Of a DNA stretch of 64,000 bases, positions 54,140-61,913 are shown one piece after another. The stretch's first letter is position 1. Every line of letters begins with the position of its first letter. The notes under the pieces were generated by a model. The model made no database searches and was not told where the DNA came from. It worked only from the letters and a program-made list of their open reading frames with translations. The position numbers were made by a program, and so were the translations under genes. This stretch comes from Roseovarius faecimaris (lineage in GTDB: Bacteria; Pseudomonadota; Alphaproteobacteria; Rhodobacterales; Rhodobacteraceae), in contig NZ_CP034348.1 of NCBI RefSeq assembly GCF_009762325.1, positions 564,501-628,500 of the forward strand, read 5' to 3'.

Positions 54140-55566
54140 TGCAGCGCGTCTCGGTCCCCAAGATCGGCGCCTGGGAGGCATGGCGTGACGCGGCGCGGGA
54201 GATGCTCGGGGCCGGTGTGCCGCCTGAAGAGGCGGACTGGGGCGATGAGGACCGTCCGCGCGGGTTGTTCGATGCGCCCGCCACGCAGAGGCCAGCCACC
54301 GCCATGACCGTGCCGCGTGGGTTTCTGAGCCTTGCCCGGTCCGTCGTGTGGCATTCGGACCCGAGCCGTTTCGCCCGGCTCTATGCCTTTCTGTGGCGGC
54401 TGCGAGACGCCCCGCAACTCATGCAGGACAGGGGTGATGCGGACCTGGCGAAGCTCAGGCAGATGGAAAAGAACGTGCATCGCTGCCAGCACAAGATGAA
54501 GGCTTTTGTCCGCTTTCGCGAGATCGGGGACCCGGCCGCAGCGCGCCGGTCCTTTGCGGCCTGGTTCGAGCCCACGCATCACACGGTCGAGCCAACTGCC
54601 GCGTTTTTCGTGCGGCGTTTCGGCGATATGGATTGGCGGATCCTCACGCCAGATGTCTGCGCGATATTCGAGGACGGGACGCTGCGCCTTGAGGAGGGAC
54701 GAGCGCGCCCCGATCTGCCGCCCGATGCCAGCGAGGCGCTCTGGGTCACCTATTTCCGCAACATCTTCAATCCGGCCCGGCTCAAGGTGCAGGCGATGCA
54801 ATCGGAAATGCCGCGCAAATACTGGCGCAACATGCCCGAGGCGGCCGCGATTCCGGAGCTGATCGCCACCGCCCCGGCGCGGGCCCGCGCGATGCAGGCG
54901 GCTGCACCGTCCCTGCCGTCCATGCGCGCCGGAAAGGTACAGGCGCAACTGGCTGAACACGCCTCGGCCTGGACGGGGCGCGCCGACGGTCTGCCCGCGG
55001 CGATCCACGCCTGCACCCGCTGCGCCCTGGACAGATGCGCGACCCAGGCCGTACCGGGCGAGGGGCCATTGGATGCGCGCCTGATGATCGTGGGCGAACA
55101 ACCCGGCGATATGGAAGACCTTCAGGGTCGGCCGTTCGTGGGTCCGGCGGGGCAGGTGTTTGACCGGGTGGCGGAGGAGGTTGGGCTGGAGCGGCGCATG
55201 ATCTATGTGACCAATGCCGTGAAACACTTCAAATTCACCGCGCGAGGCAAGCGCCGCCTGCATCAGCGGCCCAATATGAGCGAGGTCAGGCACTGCAAAT
55301 GGTGGCTCGACGCCGAGCGGCGCCTGATCCGGCCAAAACTGATTCTCGCCATGGGGGCGACGGCGGCGCTGGCGCTGACCGGAACGGGCGGGGACATGCT
55401 CTCGCGTCGCGGCCGTTTGGAATGCACCCCCGACGGGATGCCGGTCCTGCTCACCCTGCATCCGTCTTACCTTCTGCGCGTGCCGGACGCCGCGCACCGG
55501 ACCGCAGCAATGGCACATTTCCGCGCCGACCTGGCCCAGGCGCGCGACCTTGTGCGTTCGCCTTGA
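54139..55566 (+). CDS. udgX: UdgX-type uracil-DNA binding protein fused to DUF4130
   Basis: Protein of 475 residues. Residues 1-~260 are a DUF4130 domain (F-R-N-I-F-N-P-A-R-L-K-V-Q-A-M, E-M-P-R-K-Y-W). Residues ~285-475 are a UDG-fold domain: I-V-G-E-Q-P-G-D (318-324), H-P-S-Y (441-444), cysteines for an Fe-S cluster, and the UdgX-specific loop GKRRLHQRP with His375, the residue that forms a covalent bond to uracil in the mycobacterial protein (KRRIH). It should therefore trap uracil lesions rather than release them. Confidence 0.88.
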   Translation: MQRVSVPKIGAWEAWRDAAREMLGAGVPPEEADWGDEDRPRGLFDAPATQRPATAMTVPRGFLSLARSVVWHSDPSRFARLYAFLWRLRDAPQLMQDRGDADLAKLRQMEKNVHRCQHKMKAFVRFREIGDPAAARRSFAAWFEPTHHTVEPTAAFFVRRFGDMDWRILTPDVCAIFEDGTLRLEEGRARPDLPPDASEALWVTYFRNIFNPARLKVQAMQSEMPRKYWRNMPEAAAIPELIATAPARARAMQAAAPSLPSMRAGKVQAQLAEHASAWTGRADGLPAAIHACTRCALDRCATQAVPGEGPLDARLMIVGEQPGDMEDLQGRPFVGPAGQVFDRVAEEVGLERRMIYVTNAVKHFKFTARGKRRLHQRPNMSEVRHCKWWLDAERRLIRPKLILAMGATAALALTGTGGDMLSRRGRLECTPDGMPVLLTLHPSYLLRVPDAAHRTAAMAHFRADLAQARDLVRSP

Positions 55567-55582
55567 TTTCGCTGAAAGGGGA

Positions 55583-55657
55583 TGGTGCTGCTGGGGAGGA
55601 TTGAACTCCCGACCTCACCCTTACCAAGGGTGCGCTCTACCACTGAGCTACAGCAGC
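55583..55657 (-). tRNA. tRNA-Thr (GGT)
   Basis: Complete cloverleaf on the minus strand. Acceptor stem GCTGCTG/CAGCAGC, D arm with AGCTCAGTGGTAGAGC, anticodon arm CACCC-TTGGTAA-GGGTG (anticodon GGT), T arm GGGAG-TTCAATT-CTCCC, discriminator A and encoded CCA. 75 bases including CCA. Its 3' end faces the end of udgX. Confidence 0.93.
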
Positions 55658-55744
55658 AGCGTTGTGGCGGGGTGATTAGACGCAAAACACCGCTGGTGCA
55701 AGGGCTAACTGGACCCTTTTTGCGACCTCCTGTAGAGAGAGGGC

Positions 55745-55900
55745 ATGACAAAAACCACCACGCCCAAACCAAAGCCGAAACAGGCAGCGAGCCGCGAAGA
55801 CCGCCTGAAGGCGGCGCTCAAGGCGAACATGGCGCGGCGCAAGGCGCAGGCGCGGGCGAGAGCGGGTGCCGATAAAGCCCCGGACGAGGAAAAAAGGTAG
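55745..55900 (+). CDS. Small basic protein upstream of murA
   Basis: Short gene for 51 residues, too small for many gene callers. The product is lysine/arginine/alanine-rich: a Lys/Pro N-terminus (K-P-K-P-K-Q), then an amphipathic helix [28 protein letters not shown] lies 4-11 bases upstream of the ATG, and the stop is 5 bases before murA. A protein of this kind before murA appears typical of the group. It may bind RNA or DNA; function unknown. Confidence 0.75.
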   Translation: MTKTTTPKPKPKQAASREDRLKAALKANMARRKAQARARAGADKAPDEEKR

Positions 55901-55905
55901 AGCAG

Positions 55906-57174
55906 ATGGACAGTATTATCGTAACCGGCAACGGGCCGCTCAATGGGCAGATCCCCATTGCCGGGGCCAAGAATGCCTGCCTGACCCTGATGCCGGCCAC
56001 GCTTCTGAGCGAAGAGCCGCTGACGCTCACCAACGCGCCGCGCCTGTCGGATATCAAGACGATGACCGAGCTTCTGCAGTCTCTGGGCGCGGAAGTGACC
56101 TCGATGCAGGACGGGCAGGTGCTGGCCATGTCCTCGCATGACCTCAGCAACCACGTCGCCGATTATGACATCGTTCGCAAGATGCGCGCCTCCAACCTGG
56201 TGCTGGGGCCGATGCTGGCGCGGCTGGGTCATGCGGTCGTGTCGCTGCCGGGGGGCTGTGCGATTGGGGCACGGCCGATGGACCTGCATATCGAGGCGCT
56301 GACCGCACTGGGGGCCGAGATCGAATTGAAAGACGGCTATCTTCATGCCAACGCCCCCGGGGGCCTGAAGGGGGCCGTGCACGAGATGCGCTTTGCCTCC
56401 GTCGGCGCGACCGAGAATGTGCTGATGGCGGCGACTCTGGCCAAGGGCACCACGGTGCTTAAGAACGCCGCGCGCGAGCCCGAGATCGTGGATCTTGCGG
56501 ATTGCCTGCGCAAGATGGGCGCCCAGATCGAGGGCGACGGCACCTCCGAGATCACCATTCAGGGTGTGGACCGGCTGCACGGGGCGACGCATCCTGTCGT
56601 CACCGACCGGATCGAGCTGGGCACCTATATGCTGGCCCCGGCCATTTGCGGCGGCGAGGTCGAATGCCTGGGCGGACGGATCGAGCTGGTGGGCGCCTTC
56701 TGTGAGAAGCTGGATGAGGCAGGCATCAAGGTTGAAGAGACAGAGAAGGGCCTGAAAGTTTCGCGCCATAACGGCCGGGTAAAGGCCGTGAATGTGACGA
56801 CAGAACCGTTTCCCGGCTTTCCCACCGATCTGCAGGCGCAGATGATGGCGCTGATGTGCACCGCTGAGGGGACAAGCGTTCTGGAGGAAAAGATCTTTGA
56901 GAATCGGTTCATGCATGCGCCCGAACTGATGCGCATGGGCGCCCAGATCGAGGTACATGGCGGAACGGCGACGGTGACAGGTGTGGAACAGCTCAAAGGC
57001 GCGCCTGTGATGGCCACCGATCTGCGCGCATCGGTGTCGCTGATCCTTGCGGGGCTTGCTGCCGAGGGTGAGACGATCGTGAACCGTGTCTATCACCTTG
57101 ATCGCGGCTATGAGCGGGTCGAGGAAAAGCTGAGCAATCTCGGCGCCAGGATCGAACGGGTATCGGGCTCATGA
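55906..57174 (+). CDS. murA: UDP-N-acetylglucosamine 1-carboxyvinyltransferase
   Basis: First committed step of peptidoglycan synthesis, transferring enolpyruvate to UDP-GlcNAc. The 422-residue protein has the catalytic Cys118 in [11 protein letters not shown], the fosfomycin target, with N-G-P-L-N-G near the N-terminus, F-P-T-D-L-Q-A-Q and the [12 protein letters not shown] loop. Its stop overlaps the DUF2948 start by four bases. Confidence 0.97.
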   Translation: MDSIIVTGNGPLNGQIPIAGAKNACLTLMPATLLSEEPLTLTNAPRLSDIKTMTELLQSLGAEVTSMQDGQVLAMSSHDLSNHVADYDIVRKMRASNLVLGPMLARLGHAVVSLPGGCAIGARPMDLHIEALTALGAEIELKDGYLHANAPGGLKGAVHEMRFASVGATENVLMAATLAKGTTVLKNAAREPEIVDLADCLRKMGAQIEGDGTSEITIQGVDRLHGATHPVVTDRIELGTYMLAPAICGGEVECLGGRIELVGAFCEKLDEAGIKVEETEKGLKVSRHNGRVKAVNVTTEPFPGFPTDLQAQMMALMCTAEGTSVLEEKIFENRFMHAPELMRMGAQIEVHGGTATVTGVEQLKGAPVMATDLRASVSLILAGLAAEGETIVNRVYHLDRGYERVEEKLSNLGARIERVSGS

Positions 57175-57641
57175 ACGAAGACGCACGGTTTGAGGACGGG
57201 CAGGAGAAGCCCCTGAACCTTGGCGCGATGGATGCCGAGGATCTCGCGGTGATCTCTTCGCTGGCGCAGGATGCCGTCTTTCCGATCACCGAGATGACGT
57301 GGCGCACCGGCCAAAGGCGGTTTGCGGTGCTGCTCAATCGCTTCCGCTGGGAAGACGAGGCGCGTGGACGGCACGGGCCTGAACGGGCACAGGCAGTGCT
57401 GGTGATCGACAATGTCCTGCGCGTGGCCAGCCAGGGGGTGGACCGCTCTGATGCGGATCTGATCCTGTCGTTGCTGAGCGTGACGTTTGAGCCCGGCGAA
57501 GACGCTAGCGGCCATGTGCTCCTGACGCTTGCGGGCGACGGGGCTATCCGGCTGGATGTCGAGGCGCTGGAGGTGACACTGAAAGATGTCACGCGCCCCT
57601 ACAAGGCGACCTCGGGCAAGGTGCCTGCACACAAACCCTGA
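57171..57641 (+). CDS. DUF2948 protein
   Basis: Cytoplasmic protein of 156 residues matching DUF2948: [45 protein letters not shown]. It nearly always follows murA and precedes hisD in this group, but its function is unknown. Here the expected murA-DUF2948-hisD order is broken by the cytochrome c gene downstream on the other strand. Confidence 0.88.
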   Translation: MNEDARFEDGQEKPLNLGAMDAEDLAVISSLAQDAVFPITEMTWRTGQRRFAVLLNRFRWEDEARGRHGPERAQAVLVIDNVLRVASQGVDRSDADLILSLLSVTFEPGEDASGHVLLTLAGDGAIRLDVEALEVTLKDVTRPYKATSGKVPAHKP

Positions 57642-57683
57642 TCCTTGCAGAACACTTAAGGCGGCGCATCCGGCCGCAAAGAT

Positions 57684-57766
57684 GCAGGGCTGCGATGCAA
57701 AGCACCTTCAGCCCTGCGCAGAAACGGCGTCTTGCGCCACGATCATGGTGCAAACGGGGCGCAAGA
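57684..57766. terminator. Two hairpins between DUF2948 and the cytochrome c gene
   Basis: GCAGGGCTG (57684-57692) pairs with CAGCCCTGC (57709-57717), 9 bp. GTCTTGCGCC (57729-57738) pairs with GGCGCAAGAC (57758-57767), 10 bp, the last base lying just past the given end. Position between two convergent genes makes bidirectional termination likely. Confidence 0.55.
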
Positions 57767-57785
57767 CAGGGTCACGCCCTTGTTG

Positions 57786-58184
57786 TCATTCCTGAATGGA
57801 CTCCAGGTAATAGGCGATTGACAGGATGCGGCCGCGGACGATGGCTTCGGCCCCGTACTCTCCGGCTGCGTCCACCGACTTGGAGAAACGATCCCCCCAT
57901 ACAGGCATCGGATACCCGTGCCCGCGTGTCCCCTGACGCCCGTCAATCGTGTGAATGACCTCAAGCATCGGGAACTTTCCCTCATTGTTGGCTGCAAGCT
58001 TTGTCAATGCCGGTACGTCGACCGTCATCAACTCTGCCAGTGGCCCCTGACCCATTCCGGACTCGCCATGACAACTTGCACAGTTGTTCATGTACTCCAT
58101 TTTGCCGAAATCATCTGCAATGGCGGGGGTAAAGGTCAGAACGCCAAGGCAGATACTCGTAACCATCGTTTTCATATCAGTCAT
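57786..58184 (-). CDS. Periplasmic c-type cytochrome
   Basis: Exported monohaem cytochrome c of 132 residues: signal peptide to about residue 23 (T-P-A-I-A), haem site C-A-S-C-H (Cys35, Cys38, His39) and probable axial Met93 in Y-P-M-P-V-W-G. ATG at 58184 has GGGAGG six bases upstream. It lies on the opposite strand in the murA-hisD cluster, as if inserted, with A/T-richer upstream DNA. Its promoter has an FNR-type box, so it is probably induced when oxygen falls. Electron partners are unknown. Confidence 0.85.
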   Translation of the reverse strand: MTDMKTMVTSICLGVLTFTPAIADDFGKMEYMNNCASCHGESGMGQGPLAELMTVDVPALTKLAANNEGKFPMLEVIHTIDGRQGTRGHGYPMPVWGDRFSKSVDAAGEYGAEAIVRGRILSIAYYLESIQE

Positions 58185-58239
58185 AATATCCTCCCAGACT
58201 GACGATCGCGCGTTGCATCGGGACTTGCCCGATACCTGT

Positions 58240-58281
58240 ATTATATTCAGAAACCTCGATATATGTATTGATGGAGATCAA
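58240..58281 (-). promoter_or_regulatory. FnrL-type promoter of the cytochrome c gene
   Basis: TTGAT-GGAG-ATCAA (58268-58281) is a perfect FNR box centred at 58274.5. On the minus strand TATAAT occupies 58245-58240. With transcription starting 7 bases beyond (about 58233), the box is centred at -41.5, the classic class II activator position. Confidence 0.75.
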
Positions 58282-58369
58282 TATCTTCCGGGTGCACGAA
58301 CCGGTCACAGCTCCCTGCTTGTGGCTACCCCGTGAACGATTTATGCGGTGGTCGTGAAGGAGAGCCGTC

Positions 58370-59671
58370 ATGCCTGTCTATCTCGACGCCACAGATGCCG
58401 ATTTCGAAGCGCAGTTCACCGCCCTTCTGAGCGCCAAGCGCGAGGATGCCCCGGATGTGGACGAGGCCGTGGCCGCCATCATCGCCGATGTGCAGGCGCG
58501 GGGCGATGCCGCGGTGATCGAACTGACCGAGCGGTTTGACCGGCTGCGCCTCACGCCCCAGACCCTGCGTTATACCGAGGCCGAGGTGGACACGCTGATC
58601 GCGCTGGTCCCGGATGAGGAACGCGCGGCGCTGGAACTGGCCGCCGAACGCATCCGCGCCTATCACGCCCGCCAGATGCCCGCCGATGAAAGCTGGACCG
58701 ATGAGGCCGGCGCCACTCTGGGCTGGCGCTGGACCCCGGTATCGGCCGCGGGACTTTATGTGCCGGGCGGGCTGGCGTCTTACCCGTCCTCGGTTCTGAT
58801 GAACGCCATTCCGGCCAAGGTGGCGGGCGTGCCGCGCCTTGCCATTACCGTGCCCACACCGGACGGGCAGGCCAACCCGCTGGTGTTGCTGGCGGCGCGC
58901 CTTTCCGGCGTGGATGAGATTTACCGGATCGGCGGCGCACAGGCGATTGCCGCCCTTGCCTATGGCACGGAAAGCATCGCGCCCGTGGACAAGATCACCG
59001 GACCGGGCAATGCCTTTGTCGCCGCCGCCAAACGCCGGGTGTTCGGCAAGGTGGGGATCGACATGATCGCGGGGCCCTCAGAGATCCTGGTGATTGCCGA
59101 CGCCGACAACAACCCGGACTGGATCGCTCTCGACCTGCTCAGCCAGGCCGAACATGACGAAAGTGCGCAATCGATCCTGATCACCGACAGCCCCGAGTTT
59201 GCCCGGGCTGTGGATGCCTCCGTGTCCAGATATCTCGAAACGCTGGAGCGGCGGCAGATTGCCGGGGCGTCCTGGCGTGACAATGGCGCGATCATCACCG
59301 TGCCGGACCTGAGCACCGCCGCCGCCTTGTCGAACCGCGTCGCGCCCGAGCATCTGGAGCTCTGCTTGGCCGATGCGGACGGGTTGAGCCAAAAGATCAC
59401 CCATGCCGGGGCGATCTTTCTCGGGGCGTGGACGCCCGAAGCCATTGGCGATTATGTCGGCGGGCCCAACCACGTGTTGCCTACCGCGCGTTCGGCCCGG
59501 TTCAGCTCGGGCCTGAACGTGATGGAATTCCTCAAGCGCACGACGCTCGCCCGCATGACGCCGGCCGCGCTGCGCGCCATCGGCCCCGCGGCCGAGGTGC
59601 TGGCGCGCTCGGAAAGCCTGGAGGCGCACGGTCTGAGCGTGACGGCACGGCTGAAGCATCTGAACGAGTAG
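58370..59671 (+). CDS. hisD: Histidinol dehydrogenase
   Basis: Zinc enzyme catalysing the last two oxidations of histidine synthesis. The 433-residue protein has G-L-Y-V-P-G-G, G-G-A-Q-A-I-A-A-L-A-Y-G-T, the NAD site K-I-T-G-P-G-N-A-F-V-A-A-A-K-R, D-M-I-A-G-P-S-E, S-Q-A-E-H-D-E and N-H-V-L-P-T, with the metal ligands in the last three. ATG with GGAGAG upstream. Confidence 0.97.
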   Translation: MPVYLDATDADFEAQFTALLSAKREDAPDVDEAVAAIIADVQARGDAAVIELTERFDRLRLTPQTLRYTEAEVDTLIALVPDEERAALELAAERIRAYHARQMPADESWTDEAGATLGWRWTPVSAAGLYVPGGLASYPSSVLMNAIPAKVAGVPRLAITVPTPDGQANPLVLLAARLSGVDEIYRIGGAQAIAALAYGTESIAPVDKITGPGNAFVAAAKRRVFGKVGIDMIAGPSEILVIADADNNPDWIALDLLSQAEHDESAQSILITDSPEFARAVDASVSRYLETLERRQIAGASWRDNGAIITVPDLSTAAALSNRVAPEHLELCLADADGLSQKITHAGAIFLGAWTPEAIGDYVGGPNHVLPTARSARFSSGLNVMEFLKRTTLARMTPAALRAIGPAAEVLARSESLEAHGLSVTARLKHLNE

Positions 59672-59705
59672 GGGCGGCTCGTGGCCCGCGCGCCACGTAC
59701 GCCCC
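59671..59705 (+). other. Stem-loop after hisD
   Basis: GGGGC (59671-59675) pairs with GCCCC (59701-59705), enclosing CGTGGC-CCGCGC-GCCACG (59680-59697). It could be an attenuating terminator between hisD and UPF0262 or a processing site. Confidence 0.4.
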
Positions 59706-59778
59706 CTGAGCATTCAAGCCGCATTGCCCAGACCCGCGCCCTGCGCTAGGCAGGTCTCACTTTGCGAAAGAGACTGCC

Positions 59779-60258
59779 ATGACCCGCATTTGCCATATCG
59801 AGCTTGACGACGCCAACCTGCCGCCTCCCACGCCGGAGATCGAACAGGAGCGCAAGGTCGCCATGTATGACCTGATGGAGGAGAACAGCTTCTCCCTGCC
59901 CAAGCGCGACGACCGTGTTGTGCCAGATGGCCCCTATCGGGTCGGCCTGTCGATCCGTGACAAACGGCTGGTCTTCGACATCCGCACCGAGAACGATGAT
60001 CCTGCGGCGGAGTTTCACCTCTCGCTCAGCCCGTTCCGGCAGGTGGTCAAGGATTACTGGGCGATCTGCGAAAGCTATTTCGATGCGGTCAAGAACATGC
60101 CACCCAGCCAGATCGAAACGATCGACATGGCCCGGCGCGGCATCCACAACGAGGGCGCGCGCATTCTCGAAGAGCGTCTTGAAGGCAAGGCCGAGATTGA
60201 CAACGATACCGCGCGCCGCCTCTTTACGCTGATCTGTGTGCTGCATTTCGGCGGATGA
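59779..60258 (+). CDS. UPF0262 protein
   Basis: Protein of 159 residues of the UPF0262 family, common in alphaproteobacteria downstream of hisD. Family marks are R-I-C-H-I-E-L-D-D, E-I-E-Q-E-R-K-V-A-M-Y-D-L-M-E-E-N, F-H-L-S-L-S-P-F-R-Q-V-V-K-D-Y and I-D-M-A-R-R-G-I-H-N-E-G. Function unknown. Its stop overlaps the phosphatase start by four bases. Confidence 0.9.
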   Translation: MTRICHIELDDANLPPPTPEIEQERKVAMYDLMEENSFSLPKRDDRVVPDGPYRVGLSIRDKRLVFDIRTENDDPAAEFHLSLSPFRQVVKDYWAICESYFDAVKNMPPSQIETIDMARRGIHNEGARILEERLEGKAEIDNDTARRLFTLICVLHFGG

Positions 60259-60722
60259 GCATGGCGGACGACCTTCCTCAGTCTATCCTCTTCTGCTGCG
60301 ATCATAACGCCGTGCGGTCGCCCATGGCCGAGGGGATCATGAAGAAGTTCTATGGCACCGGCACCTATGTGCAATCCGCCGGGGTCAAGTCGGACATGGA
60401 TATCGACGGGTTTTCCGTCACGGTCTGCCGGGAAATCGGGGTCGAGCTGGAGCGTCACCGGACGCGGTCCTTCGACGAAATGGAACAATGGGGCGATGAT
60501 CTCAGCTCGTTCGACCTTGTGGTGGCGCTCAGCCCCGCCAGCCAGCGCCGGGCGCTGGAGCTGACCCGGATTTTCCACCTCGACGTGATTTACTGGCCAA
60601 TCATGGACCCGACGGGTCTCGGTGAAACGCGTGAGGCGAAACTTTCGGCCTATCGCCAGACGCGGGACCAGATTATTGGTCATCTCGTGGCCAAGTGGGG
60701 CGAGCCGAGGGAGGCTGAATAA
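60255..60722 (+). CDS. Low-molecular-weight protein-tyrosine-phosphatase / ArsC-like
   Basis: LMW-PTP-fold protein of 155 residues. The P-loop is C-D-H-N-A-V-R (C-x5-R, Cys15 to Arg21), then S-P-M-A-E-G; the general-acid Asp is probably in I-M-D-P-T-G near residue 115. Tyrosine phosphatase and arsenate reductase share this fold; the missing extra cysteines of the arsenate reductases favour phosphatase. Overlaps UPF0262 at the start and the NTF2-like gene by one base at the end. Confidence 0.8.
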   Translation: MSMADDLPQSILFCCDHNAVRSPMAEGIMKKFYGTGTYVQSAGVKSDMDIDGFSVTVCREIGVELERHRTRSFDEMEQWGDDLSSFDLVVALSPASQRRALELTRIFHLDVIYWPIMDPTGLGETREAKLSAYRQTRDQIIGHLVAKWGEPREAE

Positions 60723-61111
60723 TGGACGTGATCAACCGCTATTACGCTGCATTCAACGCAGGCGATATCAACGGAATGCTGGACTGTCTGGCCGAGGATG
60801 TGGTGCACCATGTCAATGAGGGCCAGACGCGCGAGGGCAAAGAGAAGTTTCGTGCCTTTTGCGAGCATATGAACCGGTGCTATCGTGAAAACCTCACCGA
60901 TATCGTTGTGTTTTCGGCCGAAGGCGGAACACGCGCGGCGGCGGAGTTCACCGTCAACGGCACCTATTTGCAGACCGATGACGGCTTGCCCGAGGCGCGC
61001 GGGCAAACCTACAAATTGCCGGGCGGCTCGTTCTTCTCGCTGCGTGACGGACAGATCACCCGCGTTGTCACCTATTACAACCTCGCGGACTGGACCGCAC
61101 AGGTCTCGTGA
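60722..61111 (+). CDS. NTF2/SnoaL-like protein
   Basis: Cone-shaped alpha+beta-barrel protein of 129 residues: I-N-R-Y-Y-A-A-F-N-A-G-D-I-N-G-M-L-D-C-L helix, then V-V-H-H-V-N-E-G-Q strand and a C-terminal sheet ending I-T-R-V-V-T-Y-Y-N-L-A-D-W. This is the ketosteroid-isomerase/SnoaL-like fold; the ligand is unknown. Its start and stop overlap both neighbours, giving one tightly packed operon. Confidence 0.78.
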   Translation: MDVINRYYAAFNAGDINGMLDCLAEDVVHHVNEGQTREGKEKFRAFCEHMNRCYRENLTDIVVFSAEGGTRAAAEFTVNGTYLQTDDGLPEARGQTYKLPGGSFFSLRDGQITRVVTYYNLADWTAQVS

Positions 61112-61692
61112 TTCGAACCGAGCGGCTGACCGGCACGGCGCTTCTGGATGCGCTTGACGATCTGGCCGCGCTTCGGATCGAGGTGTTCCGGGTCTTTCCT
61201 TACCTCTACGACGGCGATCTCGATTATGAACGCCGCTATCTCGAAACCTACCGGCAATCGGATGATGCGATCCTTGTCGCGGCCTTTGACGGTGCGCGGC
61301 TGGTGGGCGCCTCGACCGGTACGCCGATGGTGCAGCATGCCGAGGATTTCGCCGTCGCGCTCTCGCATCAGCCGGTGCCGCTCGATCGGATTTTCTATTG
61401 CGCCGAAAGCGTGCTTCTTCCCGAATATCGCGGTCAGGGCGTTGGCCATGCCTTTTTCGATGCGCGCGAGGCGCATGCCCGCGCCTTGGGCCTGACCCAT
61501 TCGGCCTTTTGCGGCGTGGTCCGTCCGGCGGATCACCCGCTTCGTCCGGTGGGATATGCCCCGCTCGATGCGTTCTGGCGCAAGCGCGGCTACGCGCCGG
61601 TGCCGGGGGCGGTGGCCAGCTATCGCTGGAAGGATATCGACCAGCCCGGCGAAACCGACCACCCTCTGCAATTCTGGATGCGGGCGCTCTGA
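61108..61692 (+). CDS. GNAT-family N-acetyltransferase
   Basis: Protein of 194 residues with a GNAT fold: E-V-F-R-V-F-P near the N-terminus, A-E-S-V-L-L-P-E-Y-R-G-Q-G-V-G-H-A-F-F as the acetyl-CoA loop (R-G-Q-G-V-G) and F-W-R-K-R-G-Y near the end. Substrate unknown. GTG start coupled to the NTF2-like gene by a four-base overlap. Last gene of the run hisD to GNAT. Confidence 0.82.
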   Translation: MIRTERLTGTALLDALDDLAALRIEVFRVFPYLYDGDLDYERRYLETYRQSDDAILVAAFDGARLVGASTGTPMVQHAEDFAVALSHQPVPLDRIFYCAESVLLPEYRGQGVGHAFFDAREAHARALGLTHSAFCGVVRPADHPLRPVGYAPLDAFWRKRGYAPVPGAVASYRWKDIDQPGETDHPLQFWMRAL

Positions 61693-61780
61693 TCCGGGCT
61701 GCTGCGTCCGTTCGGGACCGCCTGTCAGCATCCACCGGACCGGCGCGGGGGGGGGGCGAGCCTCCATGCCTTTCCCGGGG

Positions 61781-61804
61781 ATTGATCCTAAATGTGGGAT
61801 CAAT
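61781..61804. other. 8-bp palindrome in the gap before the Hint gene
   Basis: ATTGATCC-N8-GGATCAAT in the 221-base gap between GNAT and Hint genes. Either a weak terminator or an operator. The rest of the gap holds a run of G (61747-61756) and TTAACCTTTCGGTAA at about 61870-61884. Confidence 0.35.
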
Positions 61805-61913
61805 GTGACGGTACATACGCTTTCGGGAAAATTTGTTTACCAGGGGGTTCCCAGGGTGATTCGGGTTTGTTAACCTTTCGGTAATAAAAAAAATAAAGGC
61901 AGGCATACAGGCA

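Noticed and set aside
61781-61804. TTGAT...ATCAA-like palindrome as an FNR box
   Set aside because: The half-sites are separated by 12 bases rather than four, so it does not fit FNR; kept only as an unspecified palindrome.
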